This document shows, piece after piece, positions 45,254-56,399 of a DNA stretch of 64,000 nt (position 1 is the stretch's first letter; each line of letters starts with the position of its first letter). The position numbers and the translations under genes are program-made. Origin of the DNA: Sambucus nigra. Its lineage: Eukaryota > Streptophyta > Magnoliopsida > Dipsacales > Adoxaceae. The stretch lies in assembly GCA_949130495.1 (NCBI GenBank), contig OX422221.1, forward strand, positions 478,411,159 to 478,475,158, read 5' to 3'. The notes below the pieces were generated by a model that worked only from the letters and a program-made list of their open reading frames with translations, made no database searches and was not told where the DNA came from.

Positions 45254-47744
45254 GTAGAATAAATGTCACCTTAACACTTGATATAGAACATCCACGGGGT
45301 TCTCTATTCCGATATCTGATAACGTGAAAAGACAAAAAAAATAGAAGCCATGACAGTGAACATGCATCTCACTCTTTTCCTTATCCGCACTCGAACACTA
45401 AGCCATGGCAATGAGAGAAAAATACCCAGACTAACATATGGTTTAATACACATGTATATATACAAACTGACATATGGTTTAGTACACGTATATATACAAA
45501 CTGACGTGAGAGAAAAATACCCAAACTAACAGATTGCCTCAAATCTGAGAGAAGTGATTTCTACAAACCTTGGATTATTGAACACCCAAACTGGGTAAGC
45601 CTTATTTCAAACGAACCCCATAGTGAGATCTACAACAACAAAAAAATCGAAATTAGGTATGTTAGGTTGTGAGGTCTATAAACGCTGATCGAGAGAAGTA
45701 TTATCATATGCAGTGATAATTTTAGATATGAAATATCCGCACGCTTCAGATCTGAAACCAAAGATAAGAAAAGAAAAATAATTCACAGAACTTAATAAGA
45801 AAAATAGTTACTAAGCTGGTCTCTTATGAGAATGCCATAAAATAAAAATATTTCAGATCTAAGTGCGTTCTTAATAGGAAAATACATGTTCATGACCCAA
45901 ATATATGTCTGCCCATCTAGATACATGCCGATGCTATATGGGTTATCTGAGCCACTTTTAAAATAGCCTCCACAACATTCTGACAAAGTTGCCTACTTCC
46001 GGACCATAGGAAACCCACAGAACGGTATATCGGGTTCACAATCTTCATACAACAGTGACCTAAATATCACTGTAATCAAAACCAAATAAATACTTACTGT
46101 TAGGAAGGAAAAAACGATTGTATGTATCACTCTATGTATATATATGATATGATAAGAAGTGACCAGGGCGGACATTTTCTAGGCCGGCGTTGATAAGATT
46201 CATAAGGCCAGCACGACCATAAAACTTGGCAAGAAAGATGACAGCATTGGCCATAAAACTTGGCAAGAAAGACGGCTGCAATTGTTTCTCCTTTGATGGG
46301 ATAAAAAAAGAGGAGTATATGATATGTTTGTGGAAATAGGGAGGAATATATGATATGAAGTAGGCCCTTTCGTGAGTTAGTACAGAGGAGATAACTATAC
46401 CATATTTGATAACTATACCATATTCGGTTGGTGCTCGTTCGTTTTTTCCCCCCATCTGTCCATAGTGTTGGAGATGGAGATTAAAAAAACTCAAAGAATG
46501 TGGGGAGAGACACCAAACATATCAATCTTCATGGAAAAATCAGAGAATCAGTTAGAATAAACTATCTGATTTCGTGCCTCATACTTGCTACCCTTTTTTC
46601 TTACTTGTAGCTTGCGAGTTTCTTGAATAATGTCTGCAGTCCGATTCTCCAATATAATTAAGGGATGACGCCAATGGTGCCGCCAATATAGGGGGAGACA
46701 TCGTATTATGGGAGTATGCCCTTAAGAGCATTGCCAATGGTGCCGCCAATATAATTAAGGGATGACGCAATTGCAATGGTGCCGCCAATATAATTAAGGA
46801 ACGACGCAGATGCCAGAGTTGTTCAAATAGCCCAACAAAGGGAGAGTAAAAAAATGATACCAGAGTTGTTCGTTGAGAAGGCATACAATAAAGGGATGAC
46901 ACAGATGCTAGAGCTGTTTGCTATTCGTATCGTTGTCGCAAAAGATCGTTATCGGAGATCATTGTTGGAGAGTTGATGCCAGAAATCGTTGCAGGGAGAG
47001 AGTAATCAACCTATGTTTGCAACCTTCCGATCATGTAAACAAAATATCCTGCAATTTAGATTATAACAGTAAAACAAAATAAATTAAAATTCAACAAAGA
47101 ACATTCCTGAGTCTGAAACAATAGGACCAAGTCTACCATTCATTAACACCCTATGTCAACACCCTATGTTTGCTTAGTCATATCTCCTTATATATACTAA
47201 AGTCGACCATTCATTAGCAACATCTACTTCATTTATAAGCATTCAGAATCAAATCAATTTTTTTTCCTCAACAATTTCATAACAGATGACAATGCAGCCA
47301 TTATAAACCTCAGAACATTTATTACACATCTTCAGCATCACTCATATTAGGATGAGTATCGATATAGAATTTTGAGTCGAGTCCGTCATTGATCTTCCGT
47401 CTTTAAAGTACTTCCCTTCTTTATACTTGTGGTTTCTTTCGTGGGCAGCCTCATATATCTGCTACAGCATGCAGTCCAGAGAGCAGCATCTAATGTGTTA
47501 TTCCACTTTATGGCATTGATTAATAATCAATAATTCAACATATAAGACGGGAATAACAATGGAAAAGAATAAAATGATTTCAAAGTATAAAGTAACACAC
47601 CAAACCTAAGTTAAGATGTTAAGTAACAGAATGAACCTAAGGCTACCTAAAGCACCATCACCTATTTGAGTAATTACTACAAAAACACCAAATAGCATCA
47701 CCTATTTGAGTAATGACAGAAAAATTTAACACCACAAAACACGC
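45254..47744. other. Intergenic sequence with minisatellites; no clear gene
   Basis: 45420-45530 holds two copies of a block with CATATGGTTTA.TACAC.TATATATACAAACTGAC. Near 47365-47465 the minus strand reads QIYEAAHERNHKYKEGKYFK, weakly like the C-terminal part of plant En/Spm-type transposases. Open frames at 45792-46494 show no domain. A CATCACCTATTTGAGTAAT direct repeat lies at 47658 and 47696, just left of element B. Confidence 0.4.
46645..46805. repeat. Minisatellite
   Basis: Repeated CAATGGTGCCGCCAATATA and AATTAAGGGATGACGC blocks at about 46648, 46670, 46735 and 46772. Confidence 0.75.
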
Positions 47745-49409
47745 TGTAAGGACACAAATTTCCAATTGAGTCCATATATAGTTTTGGCTCAATTCTGGAC
47801 AAAAACATTTATTCATAGGATAGTATTTATTGTAATATTCTCAAGCATATGAAGTGTATGTTGAAGACGTAGCGGCAAAGAATTTAAAGCATCATCAAAA
47901 TGCCGGTTTGCGTGCCTCGTTTCTACGTCATCAATTAAGGTTCCATGCTCCCAAGGTATGAATGTAATTATATTTATATAGGAGCTTGGAACAATTTGTA
48001 TTGGGTATTAGGTGTAATAAAAACTGCACTTTATTTTCAGAAAGAATCAATTAGAAACTTTAAAAATAAGTATATAAAAGTTTATAAAAGTTTATAAAAG
48101 TTTCTGGGCTAAAATCGAATTTTTCAATCTTTCTGGTCGTTCGTTAGAAATGTCGTTCGAACGAGTTTTTTCGTTCGAACCAGATTTCGTTCGAACGAGT
48201 TTTGTCGTTCGAACCTGTTTCGTTCGAACGAGTTTTGTCGTTCGAACCAGGTTCGTTCGAACGAGTTTTGCCAACGACCCTAACTGGACAGTCGTTCGAT
48301 ATGTCGTTAGAACGAATGTTCGTTCTAACGAGGTATCTAACGAACTTCTAACGAGCCCAGGATGGTCACTCGTTAGAAGTCTCGTTCGAACGAGAATCAC
48401 GTTCGTTCGAACGAACTTCCAGCGGGAACAGTTATTTGGCAGTTTTTTGCAGTTTTTCCCCACTCCTCCACTTGGTTTTCAACCAACTTTTTTCATATAT
48501 TATTATGTGCGGGAAACACATTTTCCAAGACAATTTTTCCAATTTTGTTTTTATCTCCAAGAGAGAGTTTGAGAGCAAAATTAGTTTAGGAAAATGTTCA
48601 AGTTTTGAGTGTTCATTTTTAATGAAAAATTCATACACACTCTAGTTTACACCCAATAATTGTTTATCCAAGTTTCTATATTTATATCTATTGCTTGGAA
48701 TTTTTGGCACCGGTTTTCTCTACCGATTTCAAGAGATGTTTCGGGTTTGCTTCTACACCCCATCACAAAGAAGACCTTTGTTGAGATTCTACCCACACGG
48801 ATAAAGGCTCCATGCTTGGGTGACGGTGACCATATAAAGTCCCATCGGTGGATTCCGAGACCGCGGTGGTGTTCCGAGGTTGTTCGCTAGGAAGAGGTTT
48901 CTACGAGAAGAAGCGTCGAGGCTTGAGAGGGATCGAGTCAGTCGTTGTAAGTCTACCTGTCTTGTAATTGTAATTCCATATCTAGTGGACTTGTGGCTAG
49001 GGCCGTCCGAGGTTGTTTCCCGTCTTGGGTTTTTCCTCGTACATCTCGGCGTAGTGTGATATTGTTTATTTTATCTTGCATCATAATTTAGAACGCATGC
49101 TTTAGGATAATTTCAAGATAAAATTTGGTTTTATTATAACACTCATTTAATTTGGACTTAAATTAAATATTGGGTAAATTTGGTTTATTCAAGTCATTTG
49201 CTAAAATTGGTTTCGCCTAACTTTGGATAATTGTTAATTATGACTTAGGCAAATTCTAGGACTTGAATTATGTTTTAATTTGTTTTGAGAAATTAAAACT
49301 TGTTGTTATTTTTGAAAGTTAAAACCATCTCAACGCTTCCGCATTTTTTAAAAAGGAAATTATTATTTTAATCTGTGTTTAGTAAAACCCGGGGACTCCA
49401 CCTCTTTCA
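47745..49409 (+). repeat. 5' LTR of element B
   Basis: 1665 bp, almost identical to the 3' LTR. The 31-bp length difference lies mainly in an extra TTTATAAAAG unit near 48085 and an extra TTCGAAC unit near 48200. 48150-48420 holds nine TTCGAA cores in CGTTCGAACGAG-type palindromes. Open frames across it on both strands are palindrome artefacts. Confidence 0.9.
48071..48080 (+). promoter_or_regulatory. Likely TATA box of element B LTR
   Basis: TATATAAAAG, followed by repeated TTTATAAAAG units. The palindrome block begins about 70 bp downstream, so it would lie in the transcript leader. The 3' LTR has the same box at 53462-53471. Confidence 0.5.
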
Positions 49410-49412
49410 AAT

Positions 49413-49425
49413 TGGTATCAGAGCC
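49413..49425 (+). other. Primer binding site of element B
   Basis: TGGTATCAGAGCC, perfect over the usual initiator tRNA-Met match, three bases after the LTR end. Confidence 0.9.
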
Positions 49426-49463
49426 AAAAACGATAAATTATTTCGTTAAGATTCTTTTAATTT

Positions 49464-51203
49464 TTGGCTAAAATGGATTTTTCCCCATTTTCAAAATTTC
49501 CTATTTTTGATGGTTCTAACTACGCGTATTGGAAAGCGCGAATGAAATCGGCACTTAAATCTATCGATGAACATGTTTGGATGTCTGTTGTTACCGGGTA
49601 CTCCCCACCAACTCATCTAATTGAAAATGAACGTGTTCCCAAACCCATCGATAGATGGACCAAAAATGAGTTTAAGCTTGCAAATTTTAATTCCCGTGGT
49701 TTAAATGCCTTATTTAGCGCTGTCGCACCGGATGAATTCCGACGTATTATGATGTGTGAAACCGCTAAAGAAGCTTGGGATATTTTACAATTATCTCATG
49801 AAGGAACGAGTGTCGTTAAAGCTTCTAAACTCCAAAACCTCACCACTCAATTTGAAACTATCAAAATGGATGAAAAAGAAACTTTTGATAAATTTTATGC
49901 TAGACTTTCTGACATTGTTAATTCATCCTTTAACTTGGGAGAGAAAATACCTGACGATCGTGTAGTAAAGAAAATTTTAAGGTCCCTACCCGATAGATTT
50001 ATTCCAAAGGTGACCGTTTTAAATTCTTTACCCACTTTAGCCTCTACGAAATTAGAAGAGCTTGTAGGTGATTTACAAACCTATGAACTGGATATGTTTC
50101 CCTCTAAAAATGAAAAGAAAATCGAAAAGGGCGTTGCTTTAAAAGCCCGAAAAGAGGTTAAACAAGTAGTAGAGAGCGATAGTGATAGTGACTCGGAAGA
50201 TATGGCTTTATTTGCTCGTAAATTTAGAAAATTTCTTAAATTCAACAAAGATAAATATAAAAATGATTTTAAGAAATTTGAATCTTCTAAACATGATAAA
50301 AACGAGAAGATTTCTAAAGCCGATAAGATCCCTAAACCTAGTAATGAAAATATTGATAGGGACGAGTCTAATAAATGTTTTGGTTGTGAAGGTTATGGCC
50401 ATAGGGCTTATGAGTGCCCCACTAAACTAAGGAAAGATGGTAAGCGACCTATTTCATATAATGCAACCCTTAGTGATAGTGATAAGGAAGAAAAGCCCGA
50501 TTCCCCAACTAAGAAAAACTTTGTGGCTTTTATGGCTAGTCATGTGAGTGATAATGAGAACTCATCGATTGATGACACGATTGCACATGCCACTTCCAAG
50601 GTCATTGTTCATGATTCCCTTGTTTTTAATGATAGCGAGAGTGAAGAAGAGAGTGAAAATGAAGAAGAGGTTGATGTGAGTGAACTTCAAAATGCTTTTC
50701 ATGAATTATATAAAGAATCTATTAATTTGAAAAGAACTAATTTGAAGTTAGAAGCTTGTTTAAGAAAGAATGTCAAGGTCGTTGATGATAGTGCCTTAAT
50801 AGAAGACCGTAGGACACGTGAGAGGACTCTTCGAGAGAAGCTAGAATACGTAGAAGGCGAGAGAGATAGCCTTAGGGGTTTAATGGAATCCTTGAAAAAG
50901 GAGCTTCTTCCTTTTGAAGAGCGTAATTTTTTACTAGAATCTAACATTTTAGAATTGGAAAATAAATTAAAAGATTCTAGTAATGTCAAATTTGATTTGG
51001 AATGTCGTTCGGAAAAACTTGATAAAATGTTAGGAACGGTCCAAATTAAAAATGACACTTGTGGTTTAGGCTTCAATCCTTGTAATGAATTTACTCATAA
51101 TACCCAAACCAATGTTTTAGGAGTATCTACTAAGAATACATTTAAAGATCACTCCTTAAGTAAATCTTTTCGACATGTTCTCACTTGTACACATTGTGGG
51201 TGA
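49464..51203 (+). CDS. Gag polyprotein of element B
   Basis: 579 residues. The N-terminal Copia-type Gag domain starts FPIFDGSNYAYWKARMKSAL (about residues 10-29) and includes AKEAWDILQLSHEG and the LRSLPDRF motif. A CCHC zinc knuckle CFGCEGYGHRAYEC lies at 305-318. Acidic serine-rich stretches follow, then a coiled coil at roughly 415-540. Gag would form the particle and bind element RNA. The frame stops at TGA (51201-51203) inside a second zinc knuckle (CTHCG-stop-QGHLRKFC). The same frame then runs to 51415 with WVRKSDLVAL and SHLLSHPSSLA. Element A has arginine at the stop position. Two knuckles separated by a coiled coil match the Sirevirus Gag to pol border. The start is the first ATG after the primer site that precedes the domain. 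Confidence 0.85.
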   Translation: MAKMDFSPFSKFPIFDGSNYAYWKARMKSALKSIDEHVWMSVVTGYSPPTHLIENERVPKPIDRWTKNEFKLANFNSRGLNALFSAVAPDEFRRIMMCETAKEAWDILQLSHEGTSVVKASKLQNLTTQFETIKMDEKETFDKFYARLSDIVNSSFNLGEKIPDDRVVKKILRSLPDRFIPKVTVLNSLPTLASTKLEELVGDLQTYELDMFPSKNEKKIEKGVALKARKEVKQVVESDSDSDSEDMALFARKFRKFLKFNKDKYKNDFKKFESSKHDKNEKISKADKIPKPSNENIDRDESNKCFGCEGYGHRAYECPTKLRKDGKRPISYNATLSDSDKEEKPDSPTKKNFVAFMASHVSDNENSSIDDTIAHATSKVIVHDSLVFNDSESEEESENEEEVDVSELQNAFHELYKESINLKRTNLKLEACLRKNVKVVDDSALIEDRRTRERTLREKLEYVEGERDSLRGLMESLKKELLPFEERNFLLESNILELENKLKDSSNVKFDLECRSEKLDKMLGTVQIKNDTCGLGFNPCNEFTHNTQTNVLGVSTKNTFKDHSLSKSFRHVLTCTHCG

Positions 51204-51415
51204 CAAGGTCATCTTAGGAAATTTTGTTTAGATCTTAAACGAATTCCTAGAAAATCTCATAGTAAAGTAACCACGATAGCTAACGTTCCTACACCCCAAG
51301 ATAGTAATTCTTCATTAATTTGGGTTAGGAAATCTGACTTGGTTGCCTTACAAAATAGGGATTTTGATTCTCATTTACTTTCACATCCTTCCTCCCTTGC
51401 TAAATCTAATGGATG
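51204..51415 (+). pseudogene. Downstream in-frame part of element B Gag/Pol border
   Basis: Continues the Gag frame past its stop: second half of a CCHC knuckle, basic stretch and WVRK, after which Sirevirus pol would place the protease. Pol is deleted here. It is made only by readthrough, or the stop is a recent lesion. Confidence 0.6.
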
Positions 51416-53135
51416 AATGTGTTAGTGTTTGCATACTTTAGCGTTTGTACTTCATGCTATATTCATATGCTAAATGTATGCTTGTTTAGTCATTCTCTAG
51501 TCATTGCCTTATTTCATATCACATGCTAGAAATTATGACTTGTTTATCTTTTTGTATTATATTTTGTGTTTGAATCGACTGCATAATATAAAAAGATTTT
51601 TGTTTATCATTTGTGTTTTATTTATTTCATTTAAGCTTAATGAAAAATACAAATGATTTTTGTTTGTCCTTTTGAGTAAATATTTATTTTTGATTAAAAA
51701 TGTTAAAAACTCAAAAAGATTTTGTTTTGTGTGTATTTTTTTTGACACACTTTATGTGGCATATATTTGTGTTTGAATCCTATCGTTTACGCTTCCATGT
51801 GGCTATAACTTTTGGTTTAGATTTTCAATCCTTAAAATGTTCTTTACCATGTTTTGTATGGAGTAGTTGGATTTTGTATTGCTTAAATGGATTCTATTTC
51901 TATATGCCTCTATTCACACATGCACGAGCTCTTTTGAAATCTTAATGTCACATGTTATATTTGAGCCTTTTGAGGTGTTCTCCTATCAATCTAGTCATCT
52001 ACATATCTATGACCTAGGAGGACTAGTGCATGTCAAAATCCGTTGCATGTGAGATTTGTGTGAAAAATGAAAAACATGATAAATTCATATATGCACGGGG
52101 AAGGGCTCCGAAAGGATGAATTAAATCCTTTGCGATAGTAAGCCACCGTTGATTGGATCTAAAAGAAATACGTGATCCAAAGGCCTAAAAATAGAATATT
52201 TGGCATTTAAAATACATCAATTGCCAAGGCCTATGTTTGTTTGATATATTCATTAAAAAAAACATAAGAATATATATGCTTATTGAGGGAGAATTGGATG
52301 GTATATCAACGGTTTGCACAATGTCCGTTTATCCTAGTTGTCTTTAATGTCATGACTCTATTTGGTTTGTAGAATCATCATCATTCTAGGCTTGTATGCA
52401 TTGTGTATGTTTGTTCATTGAGTTCAATCTTTATATTGTCACATGAGGTTATATTTAACTGTGATGAAGTTTGCAATCAAATGAGAACTCCGTGAACGTT
52501 TCTTAAGTGTTTGGGTCTAAATTTAATTGTTGCTAGTTCACACCCCTACACTTCCGTTTCCATATGACACATTTTTGCCATACGAGTGTGCAAACTTATT
52601 GTATTTTGTGTCATGTGTGTGTTTATATCTATCTATATATGCACGTACTTATTGGTATATTAATAGTATATATATATATATATGATATTTGTTTGTCTTT
52701 GCCTTGCTTTTATTGCCCATATGCTGTCATGTCTTTTATTTAAGCTTCCACATGCTGTTTATTAGTTCTTTATCCTTTGCCTATTCCCGAACAAAAAGGG
52801 GGAGAATGATGATAGGGGGAGAAATGGTATCTTCGTTTTTGGGAGATTTATCTTAGGGGGAGACGTCTTTCTAAGTAGGTCATGTGTTTAAAGGGAGAAT
52901 TAATTTAGGGGGAGTAATTAATTAATTGCATTTAATATTTTGATATTCCCTATGCATTTGATGAGTTTGCTTAAGTGTGCAGGAATTATTCTAAAGAGGC
53001 ATCTTTCTATGGCAAAGCGTTTGATCCTTGGGTTGAGTCAAGTTTGGGCGGGTTATGTTTTGAGTCTAGTAGAGCTTGACGGCCCTTTAGGATTTTTGTT
53101 TGGTTTTTGTCCCGGAATAGCCAAAGGGGGAGATT
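51416..53135 (+). other. 3' non-coding interior of element B with multiple purine tracts
   Basis: No coding sequence. Purine tracts with GGGGG/GGGAGA cores lie near 52795, 52814, 52856, 52891 and 52907, and the functional one (AAAGGGGGAGATT) at 53123-53135 abuts the 3' LTR. Clustered purine tracts upstream of the 3' LTR are a known Sirevirus trait. An (AT)n run is at 52668-52684. Confidence 0.7.
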
Positions 53136-54769
53136 TGTAAGGACACAAATTTCCAATTGAGTCCATATATAGTTTTGGCTCAATTCCGGACAAAAACATT
53201 TATTCATAGGATAGTATTTATTGTAATATTCTCAAGCCTATGAAGTGTATGTTGAAGACGTAGCGGCAAAGAATTTAAAGCATCATCAAAATGTCGGTTT
53301 GCGTGCCTCGTTTCTACGTCATCAATTAAGGTTCCATGCTCCCAAGGTATGAATGTAATTATACTTAGATAGGAGCTTGGAACAATATGTATTGGGTATT
53401 AGGTGTAATAAAAACTGCACTTTATTTTCAGAAAGAATCAATTGGAAACTTTAAAAATAAGTATATAAAAGTTTATAAAAGTTTCTGGGCTAAAATCGAA
53501 TTTTTCAATCTTTCTGGTCGTTCGTTAGAAATGTCGTTCGAACGAGTTTTTTCGTTCGAACCAGATTTCGTTCGAACGAGTTTTGTCGTTCGAACCAGGT
53601 TCGTTCGAACGAGTTTTGCCAACGACCCTAACTGGGCAGTTGTTCGATATGTCGTTCGATATGTCGTTCGAACGAATGTTCGTTCTAACGAGGTATCTAA
53701 TGAACTTCTAACGAGCCCAGGCTGGTCACTCGTTAGAAGTCTCGTTCGAACGAGAATCACGTTCGTTCGAACGAACTTCCAGCGGGAACAGTTATTTGGC
53801 AGTTTTTTGCAGTTTTTCCCCACTCCTCCACTTAGTTTTCAACCAACTTTTTTCATACATTATTATGTGCGGGAAACACATTTTCCAAGACAACTTTTCC
53901 AATTTTGTTTTTATCTCCAAGAGAGAGTTTGAGAGCAAAATTAGTTTAGGAAAATGTTCAAGTTTTGAGTGTTCATTTTTAATGAAAAATTCATACACAC
54001 TCTAGTTTACACCCAATAATTGTTTATCCAAGTTTCTATATTTATATCTATTGCTTGGAGTTTTTGGCACCGGTTTTCTCTACCGATTTCAAGAGACGTT
54101 TCGGGTTTGCTTCTACACCCCATCACAAAGAAGACCTTTGTTGAGATTCTACCCACACGGAGAAAGGCTCCATGCTTGGGTGACGGTGACCATATAAAGT
54201 CCCATCGGTGGATTCCGAGACCGCGGTGGTGTTCCGAGGTTGTTCGCTAGGAAGAGGTTTCTACGAGAAGGAGCGTCGAGGCTTGAGAGGGATCGAGTCA
54301 GTCGTTGTAAGTCTACCTGTCTTGTAATTGTAATTCCATATCTAGTGGACTTGTGGCTAGGGCCGTCCGAGGTTGTTTCCCGTCTTGGGTTTTTCCTCGT
54401 ACATCTCGGCGTAGTGTGATATTGTTTATTTTATCTTGCATCATAATTTAGAACGCATGCTTTAGGATAATTTCAAGATAAAATTTGGTTTTATTATCAC
54501 ACTCATTTAATTTGGACTTAAATTAAATATTGGGTAAATTTGGTTTATTCAAGTCATTTGCTAAAATTGGTTTCGCCTAACTTTTGATAATTGTTAATTA
54601 TGACTTAGGCAAATTATAGGACTTGAATTATGTTTTAATTTGTTTTGAGAAATTAAAACTTGTTGTTATTTTTGAAAGTTAAAACCATCTCAACGCTTCC
54701 GCATTTTTTAAAAAGGAAATTATTATTTTAATCTGTGTTTAGTAAAACCCGGGGACTCCACCTCTTTCA
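53136..54769 (+). repeat. 3' LTR of element B
   Basis: 1634 bp, high identity to 47745-49409; eight TTCGAA cores in the palindrome block (53530-53785). The last bases match the 5' LTR end before the primer site. Confidence 0.9.
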
Positions 54770-56395
54770 CATGTTAAAGGCTACCTAAAGCAAATTTGCA
54801 AATATTCAAAATATAATGAAAGAAAACACACATAAATGTAGAAAATGTCCTCTCATAATTGTCAAACAATTGATGGTGTTCAACAAATTCTCAAAACCTA
54901 TTACTTACCTAAAACAAAATATCTTAAATAATACTAATTAATGAAGTACACAATGTTCCAATGAAAGAGAAATAATGTATACCTAATTGTTTCAGACTGA
55001 AAAAAACATAATACCAAAACCCAAACAAAAATTAGATTTGCAAAAATAATTTTGTAATAGAATGAATACAGAGATAGAATGTATACCTGATTAGATGTAT
55101 ATCTGATTAGATCTGCAAAAAAAAAAACTGATTAGATCTGGAAAAATATTTAAATAAAAAAATTATCAAAAAAAATTGAAAATGAATGGTGTTGATATGA
55201 AATTAACAAAACGAATTTGAAAACCCTTACTTGTGGGTGTGTATACTCACATGAGTCACACTTACCTATGGGTGTGTATACTCACATGAGTCGTACAACG
55301 AATTTGAAAATGACATGAAATTAAGATAGAATGTATATCTGATTAGATCTGGAAAAAAAAAACTGATTAGATCTGGAAAAATATTTAGACCAATATGAAG
55401 CAGAGAAAAGGGGTTGGAGTTGAGTGTGGAAGCTCTTCAATAATGCTAAGTAAGGATCACAAAACTATATGTTATAAAACAATGAGCCAGGAGCCAGGCG
55501 CCAGGACTTTTGCAACAACAAAAATGAAACAAAACAAACATTATTGGATATACACATGTTGATATACACATTTCGACTGATATACACATAGCAGATGTTA
55601 CTTCCCATAAAAAAAAACATTGTTAAAAAAAATACATCTAGGTTTCAAAAAAATCATAAATAGTCGATGCTTAATAGATTTGATATACACATGATGTTAA
55701 TAGAAAATATTACGTCCCATAAAAAACATTATTATTTACAAAAAAACAAAAATAGATTTAGGTTTAGAAAAAACCCACAATTGGTAAAGATCGTTATTCC
55801 CTGTTCTTCATTGTTCGTACAACCAAAAACATAATTGACGGAGAGCGTTCTTCACTGTTCTTCACTGTTATTCGCTGTTCTTCGTTGTTCTTCACTGTTC
55901 ATACAACCAAAAATAGGCAGGACTTTGCGTTGTTCTTCACTGTTCGTACTATCACAAATGCCCCTACTGCAGCACTATGAAAAGGGGGTGATCCATTTAT
56001 ACAGGTAAAAAAAATACCTTGGTAAAGATCGTTCTTCGCTAATTATTGATGGATATCGCTGTGTATCACTTTGGTAAACCCACAACTGCTCACTATTCAC
56101 TTACAGAGCTCATTGAAGGAGATTGTTGATAGCATAGATCGTTGATGGCAAAGATCGTTGTTTCCGAATTCGGAGATCGTTTGCAAAAGAGAGAGAGAGG
56201 GTAAAGTTAAGGGGAGAAAAAGAATAAGATGGGGCGCTTTGGGGTAATGAGGGAATGGGAGAGTATTGGTGAAAGTAAAATACTATCGTGCCCTTAGTTT
56301 TGAATTTTGAAAAGATGGGGGAAATAAATTAGTGTGTCAAAAGAGGGGGAATTTAAATTTGTAAGGGGCAATTTAGGTAGGCCAAAACACTCATA
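54770..56395. other. Intergenic sequence with local duplications; no gene
   Basis: 54774-54790 (AAAGGCTACCTAAAGCA) echoes 47637-47654 left of element B, so a local duplication surrounds the insertion. 55085-55390 has repeats of CTGATTAGATCTGGAAAAA and GGGTGTGTATACTCACATGA. 55845-55905 is a TGTTCTTCACTGTTCTTC minisatellite. No coding signature. Confidence 0.5.
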
Positions 56396-56399
56396 AAGA

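Larger units (their letters stand above)
47745..54769 (+). mobile_element. Element B: gag-only Sirevirus-derived LTR retrotransposon
   Basis: LTRs 47745-49409 and 53136-54769 start TGTAAGGACAC and end CACCTCTTTCA. Interior: tRNA-Met primer site, a 1.74-kb Gag frame, about 1.7 kb of non-coding sequence with several purine tracts, and a final tract next to the 3' LTR. Integrase, RT and RNase H are absent. The layout matches terminal-repeat retrotransposons with only a GAG domain. The Gag type and repeated purine tracts point to Sirevirus ancestry. Flanking 5-mers are CACGC and CATGT, agreeing at three positions with both differences C/T. Confidence 0.85.

Noticed and set aside
48150..48420. CRISPR-like or phage-type repeat array
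   Set aside because: Irregular spacing, overlapping palindromes, plant LTR context; no spacer structure.
48092..48572. Overlapping open frames on both strands with VRT repeats in the element B LTR (and 53387-53932)
   Set aside because: They translate the TTCGAAC palindromes; both strands are open because the sequence is self-complementary, and the copies are LTRs.
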